A DNA stretch of 64,000 nt from Planctomycetota bacterium (GCA_016794425.1 JAEUHR010000059.1:1-64000), one strand, 5' to 3'; positions 18,108 to 27,778 are shown, numbered from the stretch's first letter. A program made the numbers and translations. Notes: a model not told the origin generated them from the sequence alone.

Positions 18108-20696
18108 CTACAACGCGCCGGCGGTCAGCTGCAGCGCGTTCGTCGCGGTGATCGCGAGGAAGTTCAGCTGCGCATCGATTTCGATCGGCACCATCTGGTG
18201 GTGGAAGGTCACGCCTATGAGCGGCGGCGTGTTGCTCAGGAACAGCTCCGACGTGGCGACGCCGGTGGTCGTGAACAGCACCTGCTGGATGTCCGGCGCG
18301 ACCAGCAGGTCGCAGCCCGGCAGGGCCTGCGGGAACACCGCGTTCAGCGGGAACGGCGGCGCGACCGGCGTCGTGCTCGTCACGGCGAGTACCAGCGCGA
18401 GCTGCGGCAGGCCCGTGCCGATCGCGCGGAACGGCGCGTCGACCCAGGGCAGCGTCGCGGCCGTCAGGGTCGCGCCGTTGCAGCCGCTGCCGGTCGGCAC
18501 CGCCGTCGGCGGGCACGTGGTCCCGAGGTGCGCCAGGTGCCAGGCCGGCAGGCCGTCGACGGCCTTGAAGGCGCCGCTGACGAGCAGTTCGTCGCCGTAG
18601 ACGGTCAGCATGGTAACAACGTCGCTGCAGCCGGCGCCGAAGGACGTCCACGTGCTGCCGTTCCAGCGCGCGATCCGGTTCGCGCGTGCACCGCCGGCCA
18701 GCAGGAACAGGCCGCCGGCCACGACGTCGCCGTTCGGCAGCAGGGCCAGTTCGTAGACGGCGTTGGTCAGGTTCGGCGGACTGCCGCTGAAGCCGGTGCC
18801 GAGCGGCGACCAGGCGGTGCCGTTCCACCGCGCAATGCAGTTGCACGGGATGCCGCCGGCGGTCGTGAACGAGCCGCCGACCAGCAGGCTGCCGTCCGGG
18901 TGGACCAGCAGGGTCGTGACGGGGCCGTTGGTGCCGGTGCCGAGCGGCGACCAGGTCGTGCCGTTCCAGCGCGCGATGTTGCCGACGCTGACGCCGCCCG
19001 CGAACTGGAAGACGCCGCCCGCGATCAGGTCGCCGTTCGGGAGCACTACCAGGGCGCCCACTGCCGGCAGGGAGGGGCCGCCCGACATGCCGGTGCCGAG
19101 CCCTGACCAGGACACTCCGTCCCAGCGCGCGATGGAGTTCGCGCTGGCCGTGCCGGCCGTCGCGAAGGAACCGCCCGCGACCAGGTCGCCGTTGGGCAGC
19201 ACGGCCAGGGCGGCCACTCCCGGCACGAAGGCGCCGCCGCTCATACCGGTGCCAAGCCCCGACCAGGACACTCCGTCCCAGCGCGCGATGTGGTTCGCGC
19301 TGGCCGTGCCGGCCGTGGTGAAGGTGCCGCCGACGACCAGATCGCCGTTGGGCAGGCTCGTCAGCGCGGCGACCGAGCCGAAGGAACCGCTGAGGCCGGC
19401 GCCCAGTGGTGACCACGCGGTGCCGTTCCATCGGGCGATGCTGTTGGCGGCGATGGTGCCGATCGTGCGGAACGAACCGCCGACCACGAGGTTGCCGTTG
19501 GCGGTGGCCGTCGCCGCATTGAGGATCCCGTCGAGGTAGGTGCCCGGGCTCAGCTGCGACCAGTCGGTCCCGTTCCAGCGCGCGAGGTTGGCCACGGCAG
19601 TGCCACCGGCGATCTGGAACGTGCCGCCGACGACGAGGTCGCCGGACGGCAACTGCGCCAGCGCCACGGCGGCGGCGGAACTGCCCGGAGTGCCGACGAC
19701 GCCGCTGCCGAGTGCGTGCCACGAAGTGCCGTCCCAGCGCGCGAGGCGAAGCGCTGCGACCCCACCTGCGTTCTGGAAGCTGCCGGCGACCACGATGTCG
19801 CCATTCGGCAGCACCTGCGCATCCACGGCGTTGGCATCGAGGCCACTGCCCAGCGGCGTGAAGGTGGTGCCGTCCCAGCGGGCGATGCGATTGGCGGGCA
19901 CACCGTCGATCGTCGTGAAGCGTCCCAGGACGAGCAGGTCGCCATTGGGCATCGGCAACAGCTTGTCGACGACGTTGTCGGCGCCGGTGCCGATCGCCGA
20001 CCACGCCGAACCATCCCATCGCGCGAGGTTGGCGGCGGGAACGCCGCCGGCCGATGCGAAGGAGCCGCCGACGATGAGGTCGCCGTTCGGCAGCTCGACG
20101 ACGGACGCACCGAACGGCGAGGTGCCGCCGAGGCTGCTGCCGAGGGCGCTCCACGCCGAGCCGTTCCAGCGCGCGATGCCGCGCGCGGCAATCCCGTCGG
20201 CGAACCCGAACGCGCCGACGGCGACGAGGTCCCCGTTGGCCAGCGTGAGCAGGTCCAAGACGGCGCCGCCGAACATGCCGAAGCCGAACGGCGACCAGGT
20301 CGCACCGTCCCAGCGGGCCACGTAGTTGGCCGGTGCGCCGCCCGCGAACGTGAACGCGCCGCCGACCGCCAGCGAGCCATCGGCCAGGGTGGCGAAGGCC
20401 CGCACGTTGTTGCTCAGGCCGCTGCCGAGAGGGCCCCAGGCGCCGGTGGCCGGATCCCACGTGGCGATGTGCGAGACCGTGATGTCGCCCGCGTACTGGA
20501 ACGTGCCGCCGACCAGCAGCCTGGCGGGTGCCGGGCCCGCGCCATCGGCGTCCCACATGGTCAGCGCCGTGCAGCTGCCCTCGACGCCAGGGAGGTCAGG
20601 GCGGTCCCAGACGTTGGCACACTGTGCGGCCAAAGGCTGGCTGCACAGGAGCGCGGCGGTAGCGGCGAGGACGAGAGGGGCGGTGAGTCGCGGCAC
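18108..20696 (-). CDS. Secreted repeat protein, 13 tandem NGDL..GG-F..AGG repeats, shared C-terminal module
   Basis: An 862-residue protein starting at GTG 20696. GGAG lies seven bases upstream and the start gives a signal peptide ending LAAQ at residue 25. About 13 repeats of 46-50 residues follow, each with NGDLVVGGxFxxAGG, an IARWDGxxW core and LGTG, as in delta-60 or Kelch-like propellers. Two neighbouring repeats (DNA 19076-19330) are nearly identical, showing recent expansion. The last 125 residues (GSGCNGATL... to the end) match the tail of the RTX protein at 34480-35580, including the VPIEID motif. Confidence 0.85.
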   Translation of the reverse strand: MPRLTAPLVLAATAALLCSQPLAAQCANVWDRPDLPGVEGSCTALTMWDADGAGPAPARLLVGGTFQYAGDITVSHIATWDPATGAWGPLGSGLSNNVRAFATLADGSLAVGGAFTFAGGAPANYVARWDGATWSPFGFGMFGGAVLDLLTLANGDLVAVGAFGFADGIAARGIARWNGSAWSALGSSLGGTSPFGASVVELPNGDLIVGGSFASAGGVPAANLARWDGSAWSAIGTGADNVVDKLLPMPNGDLLVLGRFTTIDGVPANRIARWDGTTFTPLGSGLDANAVDAQVLPNGDIVVAGSFQNAGGVAALRLARWDGTSWHALGSGVVGTPGSSAAAVALAQLPSGDLVVGGTFQIAGGTAVANLARWNGTDWSQLSPGTYLDGILNAATATANGNLVVGGSFRTIGTIAANSIARWNGTAWSPLGAGLSGSFGSVAALTSLPNGDLVVGGTFTTAGTASANHIARWDGVSWSGLGTGMSGGAFVPGVAALAVLPNGDLVAGGSFATAGTASANSIARWDGVSWSGLGTGMSGGPSLPAVGALVVLPNGDLIAGGVFQFAGGVSVGNIARWNGTTWSPLGTGTNGPVTTLLVHPDGSLLVGGSFTTAGGIPCNCIARWNGTAWSPLGTGFSGSPPNLTNAVYELALLPNGDVVAGGLFLLAGGARANRIARWNGSTWTSFGAGCSDVVTMLTVYGDELLVSGAFKAVDGLPAWHLAHLGTTCPPTAVPTGSGCNGATLTAATLPWVDAPFRAIGTGLPQLALVLAVTSTTPVAPPFPLNAVFPQALPGCDLLVAPDIQQVLFTTTGVATSELFLSNTPPLIGVTFHHQMVPIEIDAQLNFLAITATNALQLTAGAL

Positions 20697-20853
20697 GGCA
20701 GCTCCGTTGGTCGAGGTTCGCCCGGTGGTGGTTCCGCGACGGCGCGGCGGCAGCGAGCACGGAAGACTATCGCTGGTGCACGCCGCCGCAAAGGCCACCC
20801 GCTCTGGCCGGCGGCAGTGCGCCGCTGCAAGGGGCCGCGCGCGCGGCGCCGGC

Positions 20854-21927
20854 CTACTTGGCGGCGCGCCGGTAGGCGATCGTCATCGTGTGCTGGCCAG
20901 CCCCTTCGCCGAACAGCATGCGCAGTTCGCGCGTGTCCCGGTCCCGGTGGACCTCGGTCGACGCGACCGGGCTGCGCTTGCCCAGTTGGTCGTAGCAGGT
21001 GCCGCGCAGGGCGAAGGTCGTGGTGGCGGTGTCGAAGGTGCCGTCGGTGCGCATGTAGGCGCCGTTCATCGAATCGATCCAGAAGCTGACGACGTTGCCG
21101 GACTTCGGGTCGACGCCGGTCAGCGCGTGGCCCTCGAACGGCGCGCCCATCATCTCGCCGGTGAAGTCCGACCAGCACCACTGGCCGCCGCAGATCGGGC
21201 CGACCACCTCGCGGCACTTCGACTGCATCGCCGGCATGCCCGGCATCTCCATGCGGAAGTCCGCGTCCCAGACGCCGTGCGCGGCCCGCAGCGCCGCCAG
21301 CGGCGCCGGCACTTCGGTCCCGGCGGGTGCGGCCTCGGCCGCCGGCTTGGCGGCGGCGTCCTTCGCGGTTGCGGCCTTCACGCGCGTGCGCACGCTGCGC
21401 AGGAACTGCTTCTCCTTGCCGTCCTCGCCCTTGGCGTAGCAGGTCTCGATCGAGCGGTCGGCGGTCTCGAACACGAACTCGCTGCGGAACGGGCCCATCG
21501 GGCTGTCACCGTGGAAGTGCCAGACCTTGCTCTGGCCGTCGTAGCGGGCCTCGAGGCAGCATGGCGCCAGGTCCATGTTCGATGCCGCGATGCACTGGTA
21601 GGACCCGGCCACCGCGTCGTAGCCGAGCAGCCACAGGCCGGAGCTGGCCTGGCCACCGCACACGCCTTCGCCGGTGACCTTCAGCCAGAGGCCGTTGCAG
21701 ACCAGTTCGGCGGTCTCGGTGCCGGTCATCTCGGTCGCTTGTTCCATGCCCGGCACGCCGGGCATTGCGGCCATCTTGGACTCGGTGCGCCACGTGCCGA
21801 CGAACGCGGCGAGCCGTTCGTGGTGCTCGGTCTTCGGGCTCGGCATTGCCGGTGCAGCGGTGTCCTGCGCGGCGAGCGAACCGGCGAACGGGAGGAGGAG
21901 GAAAAGGGCGACGGTTGGCTGGTGCAT
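20854..21927 (-). CDS. Secreted protein with two DUF1579 domains
   Basis: A 357-residue protein. The ATG at 21927 follows GGGGAG by about nine bases and opens a signal peptide ending SLAAQ (20). Two DUF1579-like units are visible: one begins HHERLAAFVGTWRTESKM (about 35-180), the second LRAAHGVWDADFRMEMPG (about 220-355), joined by an Ala/Lys-rich linker. DUF1579 proteins are lipocalin-like beta barrels of unknown ligand. It diverges from the rhomboid gene. Confidence 0.85.
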   Translation of the reverse strand: MHQPTVALFLLLPFAGSLAAQDTAAPAMPSPKTEHHERLAAFVGTWRTESKMAAMPGVPGMEQATEMTGTETAELVCNGLWLKVTGEGVCGGQASSGLWLLGYDAVAGSYQCIAASNMDLAPCCLEARYDGQSKVWHFHGDSPMGPFRSEFVFETADRSIETCYAKGEDGKEKQFLRSVRTRVKAATAKDAAAKPAAEAAPAGTEVPAPLAALRAAHGVWDADFRMEMPGMPAMQSKCREVVGPICGGQWCWSDFTGEMMGAPFEGHALTGVDPKSGNVVSFWIDSMNGAYMRTDGTFDTATTTFALRGTCYDQLGKRSPVASTEVHRDRDTRELRMLFGEGAGQHTMTIAYRRAAK

Positions 21928-22049
21928 GTCAGAGACTCCCCGCGAGCCACAGGATGCCTGCGGCACTCGCAGCTGCGCAGCGTAGCGGCGACCGCGCGCG
22001 GTCGGCACGGCCTTTCCTCGCCGCGGCTCCTGCGGCAAGCTACCCGGCC

Positions 22050-23138
22050 ATGCGATGTCCGGCCGACGGCGCGAACCTGCAGCGGGTCCGCATGCGCGCG
22101 GGCGGCTTCGTCTGGGCCTGTGGTCGCTGCAACGGGCGCGCGATCGCGCTGCCGGTGCTGCGGCGGAACTTCGCGGCCGGGGTCGATCGCGCGGTGTGGA
22201 AGGAGGCCTTCCACGGCCCGCCGAACGGCGTCGACTGCCCGAGCTGCGGGCGCGCGATGACCGTCGCACGGGTGCAGTTCGACGATGAGCCGGTGGCGCT
22301 CGACGTGTGCCGGGCGTGTGCGCTGGTGTGGTTCGACCCGGCAGAGCACCTGCAGCTGCCGCCGGCGCCGGAACCGCCCAGTGACGGCCTGACGCCGGAA
22401 GCGCGCCAACAGCTCGCGATCCTCGAAGTGCAGGCGACCATGCGGCGCTGGCAGGAGTCCGACGCCGAGCAGCCGAGCCTGCACCCGAGCCGGTTGCCGG
22501 CGCTGCTGCGGCTGCCGGTCGAAGTGCGCGGCCACGAACTCGCGTGCAAGCCGTGGGCGACGTGGATCACGGCCACCGTCGTCGCCGGCGTCAGTGTCGC
22601 GGGCTTCGTCTGGCCCGGCGTCGTGCACGCTCTGCAGATGGTCCCGGCCGACGTGTTCGGGTCCGGGCTGCCGACCCTCGCGACGGCGTTCTTCGTGCAC
22701 GCCGGGTGGCTGCACCTGGCCGGCAACCTGTGGTTCCTGGTCACCTTCGGCGACAACGTCGAGGACCTGCTCGGATACCGGCGCTGGCTGCTGCTGGTGC
22801 TGCTGGCGACGCTGCTCGGTGCACTGCTGCACGTCGCGTTCGACCCGCGCGCGACGACGCCGTGCGTCGGCGCCAGTGGCGGCATCTCGGGGCTCGTCGT
22901 GTTCTATGCGCTGGCGATGCCGCAGGCGCGGCTCGGCGTGTTCGTGTTCGCCGGCATGTATGCGCGTTGGGTCACGTTCTCGGCGCTGGGCGGGCTCTGC
23001 GTCTGGCTCGCGCTGCAGGCGTTCACGGTCCTGAAGCAGGTGTACGGGGCCGGCAGCGTGTCCGGTCTCGCGCACGTCGGCGGCGCGGCGGTCGGCTTCT
23101 TGTTCTGGCTGCTGTGGCGGCGCGGTCTGCGTGGCTAG
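22050..23138 (+). CDS. Rhomboid-family intramembrane serine protease with N-terminal zinc ribbons
   Basis: A 362-residue protein starting at the ATG at 22050 (MRCPADGANL). Two Cys-rich zinc-ribbon units (CPADG...CGRCNG; CPSCGRAM...CRACALVWFDP, about 3-95) precede a rhomboid domain. Its signatures are HLAGNLWFLVTFGDNVE (HxxxN), GASGGISGL with the nucleophilic Ser, and HVGGAAVGF with the partner His. Catalytic residues are present, so it should cleave membrane proteins within the bilayer. The ribbons resemble the zf-TFIIB-like protein at 23775-24170. Confidence 0.9.
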   Translation: MRCPADGANLQRVRMRAGGFVWACGRCNGRAIALPVLRRNFAAGVDRAVWKEAFHGPPNGVDCPSCGRAMTVARVQFDDEPVALDVCRACALVWFDPAEHLQLPPAPEPPSDGLTPEARQQLAILEVQATMRRWQESDAEQPSLHPSRLPALLRLPVEVRGHELACKPWATWITATVVAGVSVAGFVWPGVVHALQMVPADVFGSGLPTLATAFFVHAGWLHLAGNLWFLVTFGDNVEDLLGYRRWLLLVLLATLLGALLHVAFDPRATTPCVGASGGISGLVVFYALAMPQARLGVFVFAGMYARWVTFSALGGLCVWLALQAFTVLKQVYGAGSVSGLAHVGGAAVGFLFWLLWRRGLRG

Positions 23139-23320
23139 GCGGCGCGAGTCGGCAACCGGTCGAACAACGCCACCAGGGCGAACGTCGCCACGGGTCCGCC
23201 GAGCAGCGACAGCAGGAACCAGTTCAACCCGCTGCGGCCCTTGCCCTGGGCGATGCCCGCGTTGACGAGGCTCAGGGTGCCCCAGCCGGCGTAGAACTCA
23301 CTGGTGACGGTGGTCAGCAT
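23135..23320 (-). CDS. Small membrane protein
   Basis: A 61-residue protein with two hydrophobic segments separated by QGKGRSGLNWFLLSLLGGP. The Lys-Gly-Arg-Ser-Gly...Trp-Phe pattern is found in many short bacterial membrane proteins of unknown role. Its stop overlaps the rhomboid stop by 4 bp on the opposite strand. Confidence 0.6.
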   Translation of the reverse strand: MLTTVTSEFYAGWGTLSLVNAGIAQGKGRSGLNWFLLSLLGGPVATFALVALFDRLPTRAA

Positions 23321-23471
23321 GGCAGGCCCCTACGTGCAGAGGAGGGGCGTACGGCCGGGAAGGCGTGCCGTCGCGAGCCAGGCGCCCGGTGTCGGTCCGC
23401 GGCGCCGTTCGTCGCCTGCGCCGGAAGCCGTCGTCGCCTCGGACCGTCCAGAGAGCCGCGCCGAAGGGTCG

Positions 23472-23738
23472 ATGCGAAACCTGCTAACGCCCCGCTGGAT
23501 GGTCGTGAAGGCCGCGCTGTTCCTCGTGCTCGCGGCGATGGCCGGCGGGTTGCTCGTGTGGCAGCGCCCGACCTGGACGACGGCGGCGTGCGTGGTGCTC
23601 GTCGCCTGGGCGTGCAGCCGCGCCTACTACTTCGCGTTCGACGTGCTCGAGAAGTACGTGGACCCGTCGTTCCGGTTCGCGGGGCTCCTCGCAGCGGTCG
23701 TGTGGTTGTGGCGTCGGAGGCGTGGCGGGCGCGAGCGA
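23472..23738 (+). CDS. Small two-helix membrane protein whose stop codon appears lost
   Basis: From the ATG at 23472 the product (MRNLLTPRWMVVKAALFLVL...) has two membrane helices and ends in Trp-Leu-Trp-Arg-Arg-Arg. A paralog at 29264-29520 ends with GAG-TGA at the equivalent point; here the codons are GAG-CGA (23733-23738). The frame then stays open to 24602, running antisense through the zinc-ribbon gene and into the small ORF at 24369. I mark the ancestral end. Either the protein is now extended by nearly 290 residues or the gene is decaying. Confidence 0.5.
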
Positions 23739-23774
23739 GCCCGGGTCGGCGGCACGTCGCGGCTGAGAGGCCCG

Positions 23775-24170
23775 TCACAGTTTCTCGAACCAGGAGCCGA
23801 GCAGTTGCACCGTGGGGAGCAACCAGTCCGCGTCGCTCGGATCGCTCTCGATCGGGTCCAGCGAGGCCACCGTTGCCGCCGGCAACCAGATCCCCTTGCA
23901 GCGGGTGCAGGCCGCGAACGCGAGCGCGCGCGCCATGAACGTTGTCAGACGGGAGTCCTGGCACCGTGGGCACGGCGGGGAGCCGCCCCCTTCGGTCGGT
24001 GTCGCCTGCTCACGGGCTTCGAGCGGCCGTGCGCGGCGCGTCCAGGCTTCGACTTCCCCCGCGTCGAACCACACGCCGCCACAATCGCACGCGTCGATGC
24101 GGACGCCACGGTGTTCGACCTCGCGCAGGCAACGCGTGCACGCGGGGCAGCGGCCTGCAGAGGAACTCAT
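23775..24170 (-). CDS. zf-TFIIB-like zinc-ribbon protein
   Basis: A 131-residue protein from the ATG at 24170. The first ribbon reads CPACTRCLREVEHRGVRIDACDCGGVWFDAGE; a second begins CPRCQDSRL and closes CTRCKGIWLPA. The Gly-Val-Trp-Phe-Asp signature is typical of zf-TFIIB (DUF2796-like) ribbons found in many bacteria, often linked to membrane proteases or nucleic acid binding. Role here unknown; related ribbons head the nearby rhomboid. Confidence 0.8.
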   Translation of the reverse strand: MSSSAGRCPACTRCLREVEHRGVRIDACDCGGVWFDAGEVEAWTRRARPLEAREQATPTEGGGSPPCPRCQDSRLTTFMARALAFAACTRCKGIWLPAATVASLDPIESDPSDADWLLPTVQLLGSWFEKL

Positions 24171-24368
24171 CGGCGCAGGATCGCGCGGATCGGGCCGGTC
24201 GGCAATAGTCCGACCATGGTCTCGGCGCGGCGCACGTGTCGCTGCTTGCCGGCGCCGGCTTCGCGGCGCGAGCAAGGCCGGCATGCATGCCAGCACTGGA
24301 TGGGAGGGCGGGGACGTCGGGATTCCCGGTGTTGCCTTGCGCAGCTGGCCGACGCGAGAATGCCTCGC

Positions 24369-24602
24369 ATGGCAAAGTCGTCCTGTCCGCTGTCGCAGTC
24401 TCAGTTCCTGGCCAAGGCCGAGCCGCTGAAGGTCGGCATCAACGGCCAGGAGATGCTCGCGGAGGTGAAGGCGTTCTCGACGGGCTCGTTCGGCTGGTAC
24501 CTCAACGGCAAGACGACGATCCTGGTCGACGGCAAGGCGGTGTCGGTCCAGATCGGCATGAACCTGACGATCGTCGGCAGCAAGGAGGCGCCTCGGGAGT
24601 AG
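24369..24602 (+). CDS. Small conserved protein of unknown function
   Basis: A 77-residue protein (MAKSSCPLSQSQFLAKAEPL...). It is predicted to be beta-rich, with the central FSTGSFGWYLNGKTTILVDGK and a C-terminal VQIGMNLTIVGSK. It has no signal peptide or membrane helix. I have the impression of similar short proteins in planctomycetes but cannot name the family. The frame joins an open frame from 23472, but the ATG at 24369 and protein composition mark the real start. Confidence 0.65.
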   Translation: MAKSSCPLSQSQFLAKAEPLKVGINGQEMLAEVKAFSTGSFGWYLNGKTTILVDGKAVSVQIGMNLTIVGSKEAPRE

Positions 24603-24837
24603 CGGCGGTCACTGCGTCGCGGAGGGGACATGTCGTTCCCTCGGTGGATGCCGCGCGCGGCCGAAGTTAATGCCCCGGTGGCCTAATCAGAGTATGAACC
24701 GCCTCCAGATGTCACGCAGCGGGTGGGACCGCGCGCTAGGTTGGTCGACCGAGATTGGTGCGCCGGTTGATGGAATGACTAGCCTTAGGGCATCGTTTAG
24801 CATCCCACTAATGATGCAGTGGTGAATATGTCATAAC

Positions 24838-25569
24838 ATGAAACATGTGTTGCTCAGCATCAGCGATAGAGGGCCCCAGCTGGCCGTGCTGTACCTGAAT
24901 GGAGCTGTTGCAGAGTTGACATTGTTGCGGTTGAGGTGGAGTGGAGCGACATCGGAGAGATCCTGTGGCGGACAGGCGTTGCTATCCGACGGGCAGCTAC
25001 AGATGCGTCTTGATAGCGATTTGTTTGTGCTGCGGCGAACGGGGCGTAATAGATTCTCTGCAAGCCAGCCCGCGAGTATGATTGCAGCGGGGCATGCAGT
25101 GTGGCTGGTCGGTGAGGAATATGTGCACTACTTCGAGTCGGAGCGGCAGAGTGTGGCCCGGCGAGTGATGATCATGGCTTGCTTGCCACTGGTGGCGGTA
25201 GTCGCGACAATGGTCAGTGCCCTCGGTGGGGTGCTGCTAGGGTCGTATTGGGTATGCTCTGCTGAATGGTGGCGGCTGGCTCTTGCTGCTGTGTGTTCTG
25301 CCTGCGTCGCTCAGTTGGTGATGCTGGCTGTGGGATCTGTAATGAACAGGCTGCATAATGTTGGCGGCTCACTGACAGGCGTTTGTGCGGGGTTGGGGGG
25401 ATCCATCGTTGCGACTGCCATGATCCCCTTGAGGTACGGTGTGGCGGCATGTGTCATCAGTTGTGTCGTTGGCGCCTTGCTTGGGTGGTATGTGGGGGGA
25501 TTCATGTTCGAACATCGGTGGTTGGAGCGCACAGTGAGGCTTGTGGTGCGGCAGCATGCTATCCGATAA
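24838..25569 (+). CDS. Membrane protein of unknown function in a low-GC island
   Basis: A 243-residue protein. A beta-rich soluble head (1-95) is followed by four hydrophobic segments (about 105-130, 140-165, 175-200, 205-225) separated by short loops and a Gly-rich stretch. Codons ending in A or T are common, unlike the flanking genes, so the gene looks acquired. The 235-bp gap before it (24603-24837) holds no ORF or clear signal and marks the composition change. Confidence 0.6.
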   Translation: MKHVLLSISDRGPQLAVLYLNGAVAELTLLRLRWSGATSERSCGGQALLSDGQLQMRLDSDLFVLRRTGRNRFSASQPASMIAAGHAVWLVGEEYVHYFESERQSVARRVMIMACLPLVAVVATMVSALGGVLLGSYWVCSAEWWRLALAAVCSACVAQLVMLAVGSVMNRLHNVGGSLTGVCAGLGGSIVATAMIPLRYGVAACVISCVVGALLGWYVGGFMFEHRWLERTVRLVVRQHAIR

Positions 25570-25854
25570 GGGCTGTAAATGAGGAACATGCTGTGGAATC
25601 GTGCGGAGCGAAGGGCTGCGTGGGCGTGTCGCTTGTGCACCAGTCGCCCATCGACGCAGACGGTGAGGGTGAGAGTGTTGGCGGCGGGGGGGGAGGTCGC
25701 CGACCATGCCTCTCGTCGGCAACTGCACAGACAGAGCGGGTTCCGATCCGCATGCCGTGAGCAGGGCCGCTACCCAGAGTGCGAGGTGCGCGCTTCGAGG
25801 AGACGACACGAGGAGTCGAACGAGAATCGCGAACGCGCGGTTCGTCCCTTCCAT
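25559..25854 (-). pseudogene. Possible frameshifted small lipoprotein
   Basis: From an ATG at 25854 the frame gives a signal with lipobox LLTAC (GSEPALSVQL follows). At a run of eight G (25686-25693, C on the coding strand) the plausible frame moves. With seven instead of eight, the text continues as PPAANTLTLTVCVDGRLVHK. No coherent protein is obtained without that shift, and the continuing frame runs into the opposite gene. Low confidence. The rest of 25570-25977 shows nothing else convincing. Confidence 0.25.
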
Positions 25855-25977
25855 TTCTTGGTCGGGTTGACGGGAGTGATGGATAGCGGTTCGTTTCGGG
25901 TGCCGGGGTCCCACAGGCGTGGTGTGACGCCGTGGTCATCTGCTACAGGGAATGCGACTGGCGAGAGGGTCGCCAGG

Positions 25978-26496
25978 TCATGGGTGGCTTCCAGGGCGCA
26001 GCTTCCGCTTCGTGTTGGCCCGAAGGACGTAGATGACCTGTGGACTGGTGTTGAAGATGCGAGCGGCTTCTTCGGCGGGCAGTCCGAATCCGTGCGCGGC
26101 GTCGAGGGCGAAGAGTTGTCGGTGAGAGTCGGGGAGGATCATGAGCTGCGAAACCCACCAGAACGGGACTCCGAGGGCGGCGGCACTTGGAAGACGCACG
26201 CCACTGTCTGCTTGAGGCGATCTAGGGGAACGACCGACGAGCCAAGCACGCGCTGCGGCGAATGCCGGACCGCAGAGCGAGGCTAACGACTCAGGAGGGG
26301 GTTCGTGGCACACGGCAATGGCACCCTCCTGCATCGCATCCTCCATGTCGTCGTCCGTCACACCGACGGGGAAGGCAATGCGCAGGAGGGCCTTGAGCCG
26401 TGGCCTGTACATGCGCAGCAGCCGCGCAGCCAACAGCGGACTACTGCCGGTCGGTGGCGCCGGGTTCGTCTGGTCGTCGTGCGGTCGCGAGTCCAC
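25978..26496 (-). CDS. Sigma-70-family-like regulator (degenerate ECF type)
   Basis: A 172-residue protein starting at GTG 26496. Residues 25-65 (LLRMYRPRLKALLRIAF...DDDMEDAMQEG) resemble sigma region 2 with its acidic Asp-Asp-x-x-Gln-Glu turn. Residues 120-165 (LPDSHRQLFALDAAHGFGLPAEEAARIFN then VIYVLRANTKRKLR) look like the region 4 helix-turn-helix. The protein lacks a well-formed linker, and no anti-sigma gene is adjacent. It may be a divergent ECF factor or another DNA-binding protein. Confidence 0.6.
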   Translation of the reverse strand: MDSRPHDDQTNPAPPTGSSPLLAARLLRMYRPRLKALLRIAFPVGVTDDDMEDAMQEGAIAVCHEPPPESLASLCGPAFAAARAWLVGRSPRSPQADSGVRLPSAAALGVPFWWVSQLMILPDSHRQLFALDAAHGFGLPAEEAARIFNTSPQVIYVLRANTKRKLRPGSHP

Positions 26497-26723
26497 GGAG
26501 AAGACTGGGAGAAAGGAGTGCCGGGGGAGACTTCGGGAAAAGGGGAAGAAGGAGAGTCAAGTCTTGACGTCCTTGCGGACAACCCCGGCACGTGTGCGAC
26601 GAATGCCGTACGGGCGGGCCCAGCTCCCCGCGCGGCGTGTTCTTCGAGCGTGAGTAGAGCGTGTCGACGCGGCGCGCGCAACGGGTGCGTCCTCGCGCTG
26701 ATCGCGGTATGGTGCCCGCCGTC

Positions 26724-27162
26724 ATGGATCAGTGGGCCACTCTGCAGTCCGCGCTGGAGCGCGACGACATCCGACGCCGGTCTGGCTGACGAGCTGGTTC
26801 ATCAACTCGCTGGCTCGGCGCCCCGACATCCTGGACCTGGCAACGATTGGTCGTGCGCGTTCTGTTGGCAATACGTGGGAACTGACGGCTGTGGCATGGT
26901 GGGCAATCATGGCCTCACCCGCGGTGGCGATGTGTGCATATGCCAGAATGGCAAGGGACATTCGAAACAACGTTCGAAGGATGTTCCAGTTTGCATTGGT
27001 GAGCACGGTTTGGAGGCCGTTGAGATTGACTTCAAGTGCACGCCTCAAAGTATAGCGAGTGGCGAGTTAAAACCCGACACCCTAGAGATCACGGTCGAGT
27101 TGCCGAAACTCGGGGAAGCGGGCCACACGGAGTCGGCGAGGTTTGAAGGCCTAATCAGGTAG
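26724..27162 (+). pseudogene. Broken gene with apparent frameshifts
   Basis: Three frames each hold a stretch with plausible protein composition. 26724-26780 reads MDQWATLQSALERDDIRRRSG. 26780-27000 encodes a hydrophobic segment (TWELTAVAWWAIMASPAVAM). 27000-27162 is strand-like, including DTLEITVELPKLG. Joined, they would give a membrane protein of about 140 residues, which suggests two frameshifts. No homolog recognised. The 230 bp before it (26497-26723) show nothing. Confidence 0.3.
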
Positions 27163-27181
27163 TGGGTATACTGGAGGATTC

Positions 27182-27778
27182 ATGAGAACTGCGGTTTCGG
27201 CTTGCGTGTTGTGGACTGCGGTCTGCCTTGTCGGGTATGGGTGCGTGGCCCCGCAGGGTGGTGGAGGGCTGCGGAGCCTGTGGTGTGTGCCCCCCGGAGG
27301 CGATGACGGGCAGTGGCTACAGTTGTTCGACGCCGTCAGGCTGGAGCATGTTGCCGACTGCGCTCTGTGTCTTGCTACGCGGCCCGACAGAGGGTCTGGG
27401 TGGGGTGACGCTGTGGTGGCAGAGATTGAGCGCCGCGAGTATCCCGTAGACAATGAGGTATGGGGAGTGTTGGGTAGCGTGCGGGAGGTTGGCAATATGT
27501 GGGTGAGTCAGGAGGAGCAGCAGCTTAGGCGCATGATGGATATGATGGGCCCCTTGGTCGTTCTGTTGGCCGCGAGAGCTCTGGATAGAGCCAACAGTAT
27601 CAGCGGGCGAGAGCGGGCTATCATGCAAGAGTGGTCTGACGGGCTGCTTGCGGGAAGCGTCACACGGCCGGAAGCCTGGCATGGTGTGTCCCTCACATTC
27701 GACAGTGAGTGTGTGCGCCGATTGGCGCACGTATTTGCGTGGATGGTGCATTGCGATTGTTCGCAATTGCCAGACTAG
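27182..27778 (+). CDS. Putative lipoprotein of unknown function
   Basis: A 198-residue protein with signal MRTAVSACVLWTAVCLVGYGC, a lipobox-like LVGYGC with Cys21. The mature part is helical with scattered cysteines and a hydrophobic stretch near 120-135. It begins 19 bp after the broken gene, and its codon use is as A/T-tolerant as the rest of the island. Function unknown. Confidence 0.55.
   Translation: MRTAVSACVLWTAVCLVGYGCVAPQGGGGLRSLWCVPPGGDDGQWLQLFDAVRLEHVADCALCLATRPDRGSGWGDAVVAEIERREYPVDNEVWGVLGSVREVGNMWVSQEEQQLRRMMDMMGPLVVLLAARALDRANSISGRERAIMQEWSDGLLAGSVTRPEAWHGVSLTFDSECVRRLAHVFAWMVHCDCSQLPD

Noticed and set aside
23304..24602. One continuous 432-residue plus-strand protein
   Set aside because: The N-terminal part has a shorter paralog, the middle is antisense to a clear zinc-ribbon gene and the end is a separate small protein; the continuity is explained by a lost stop codon.
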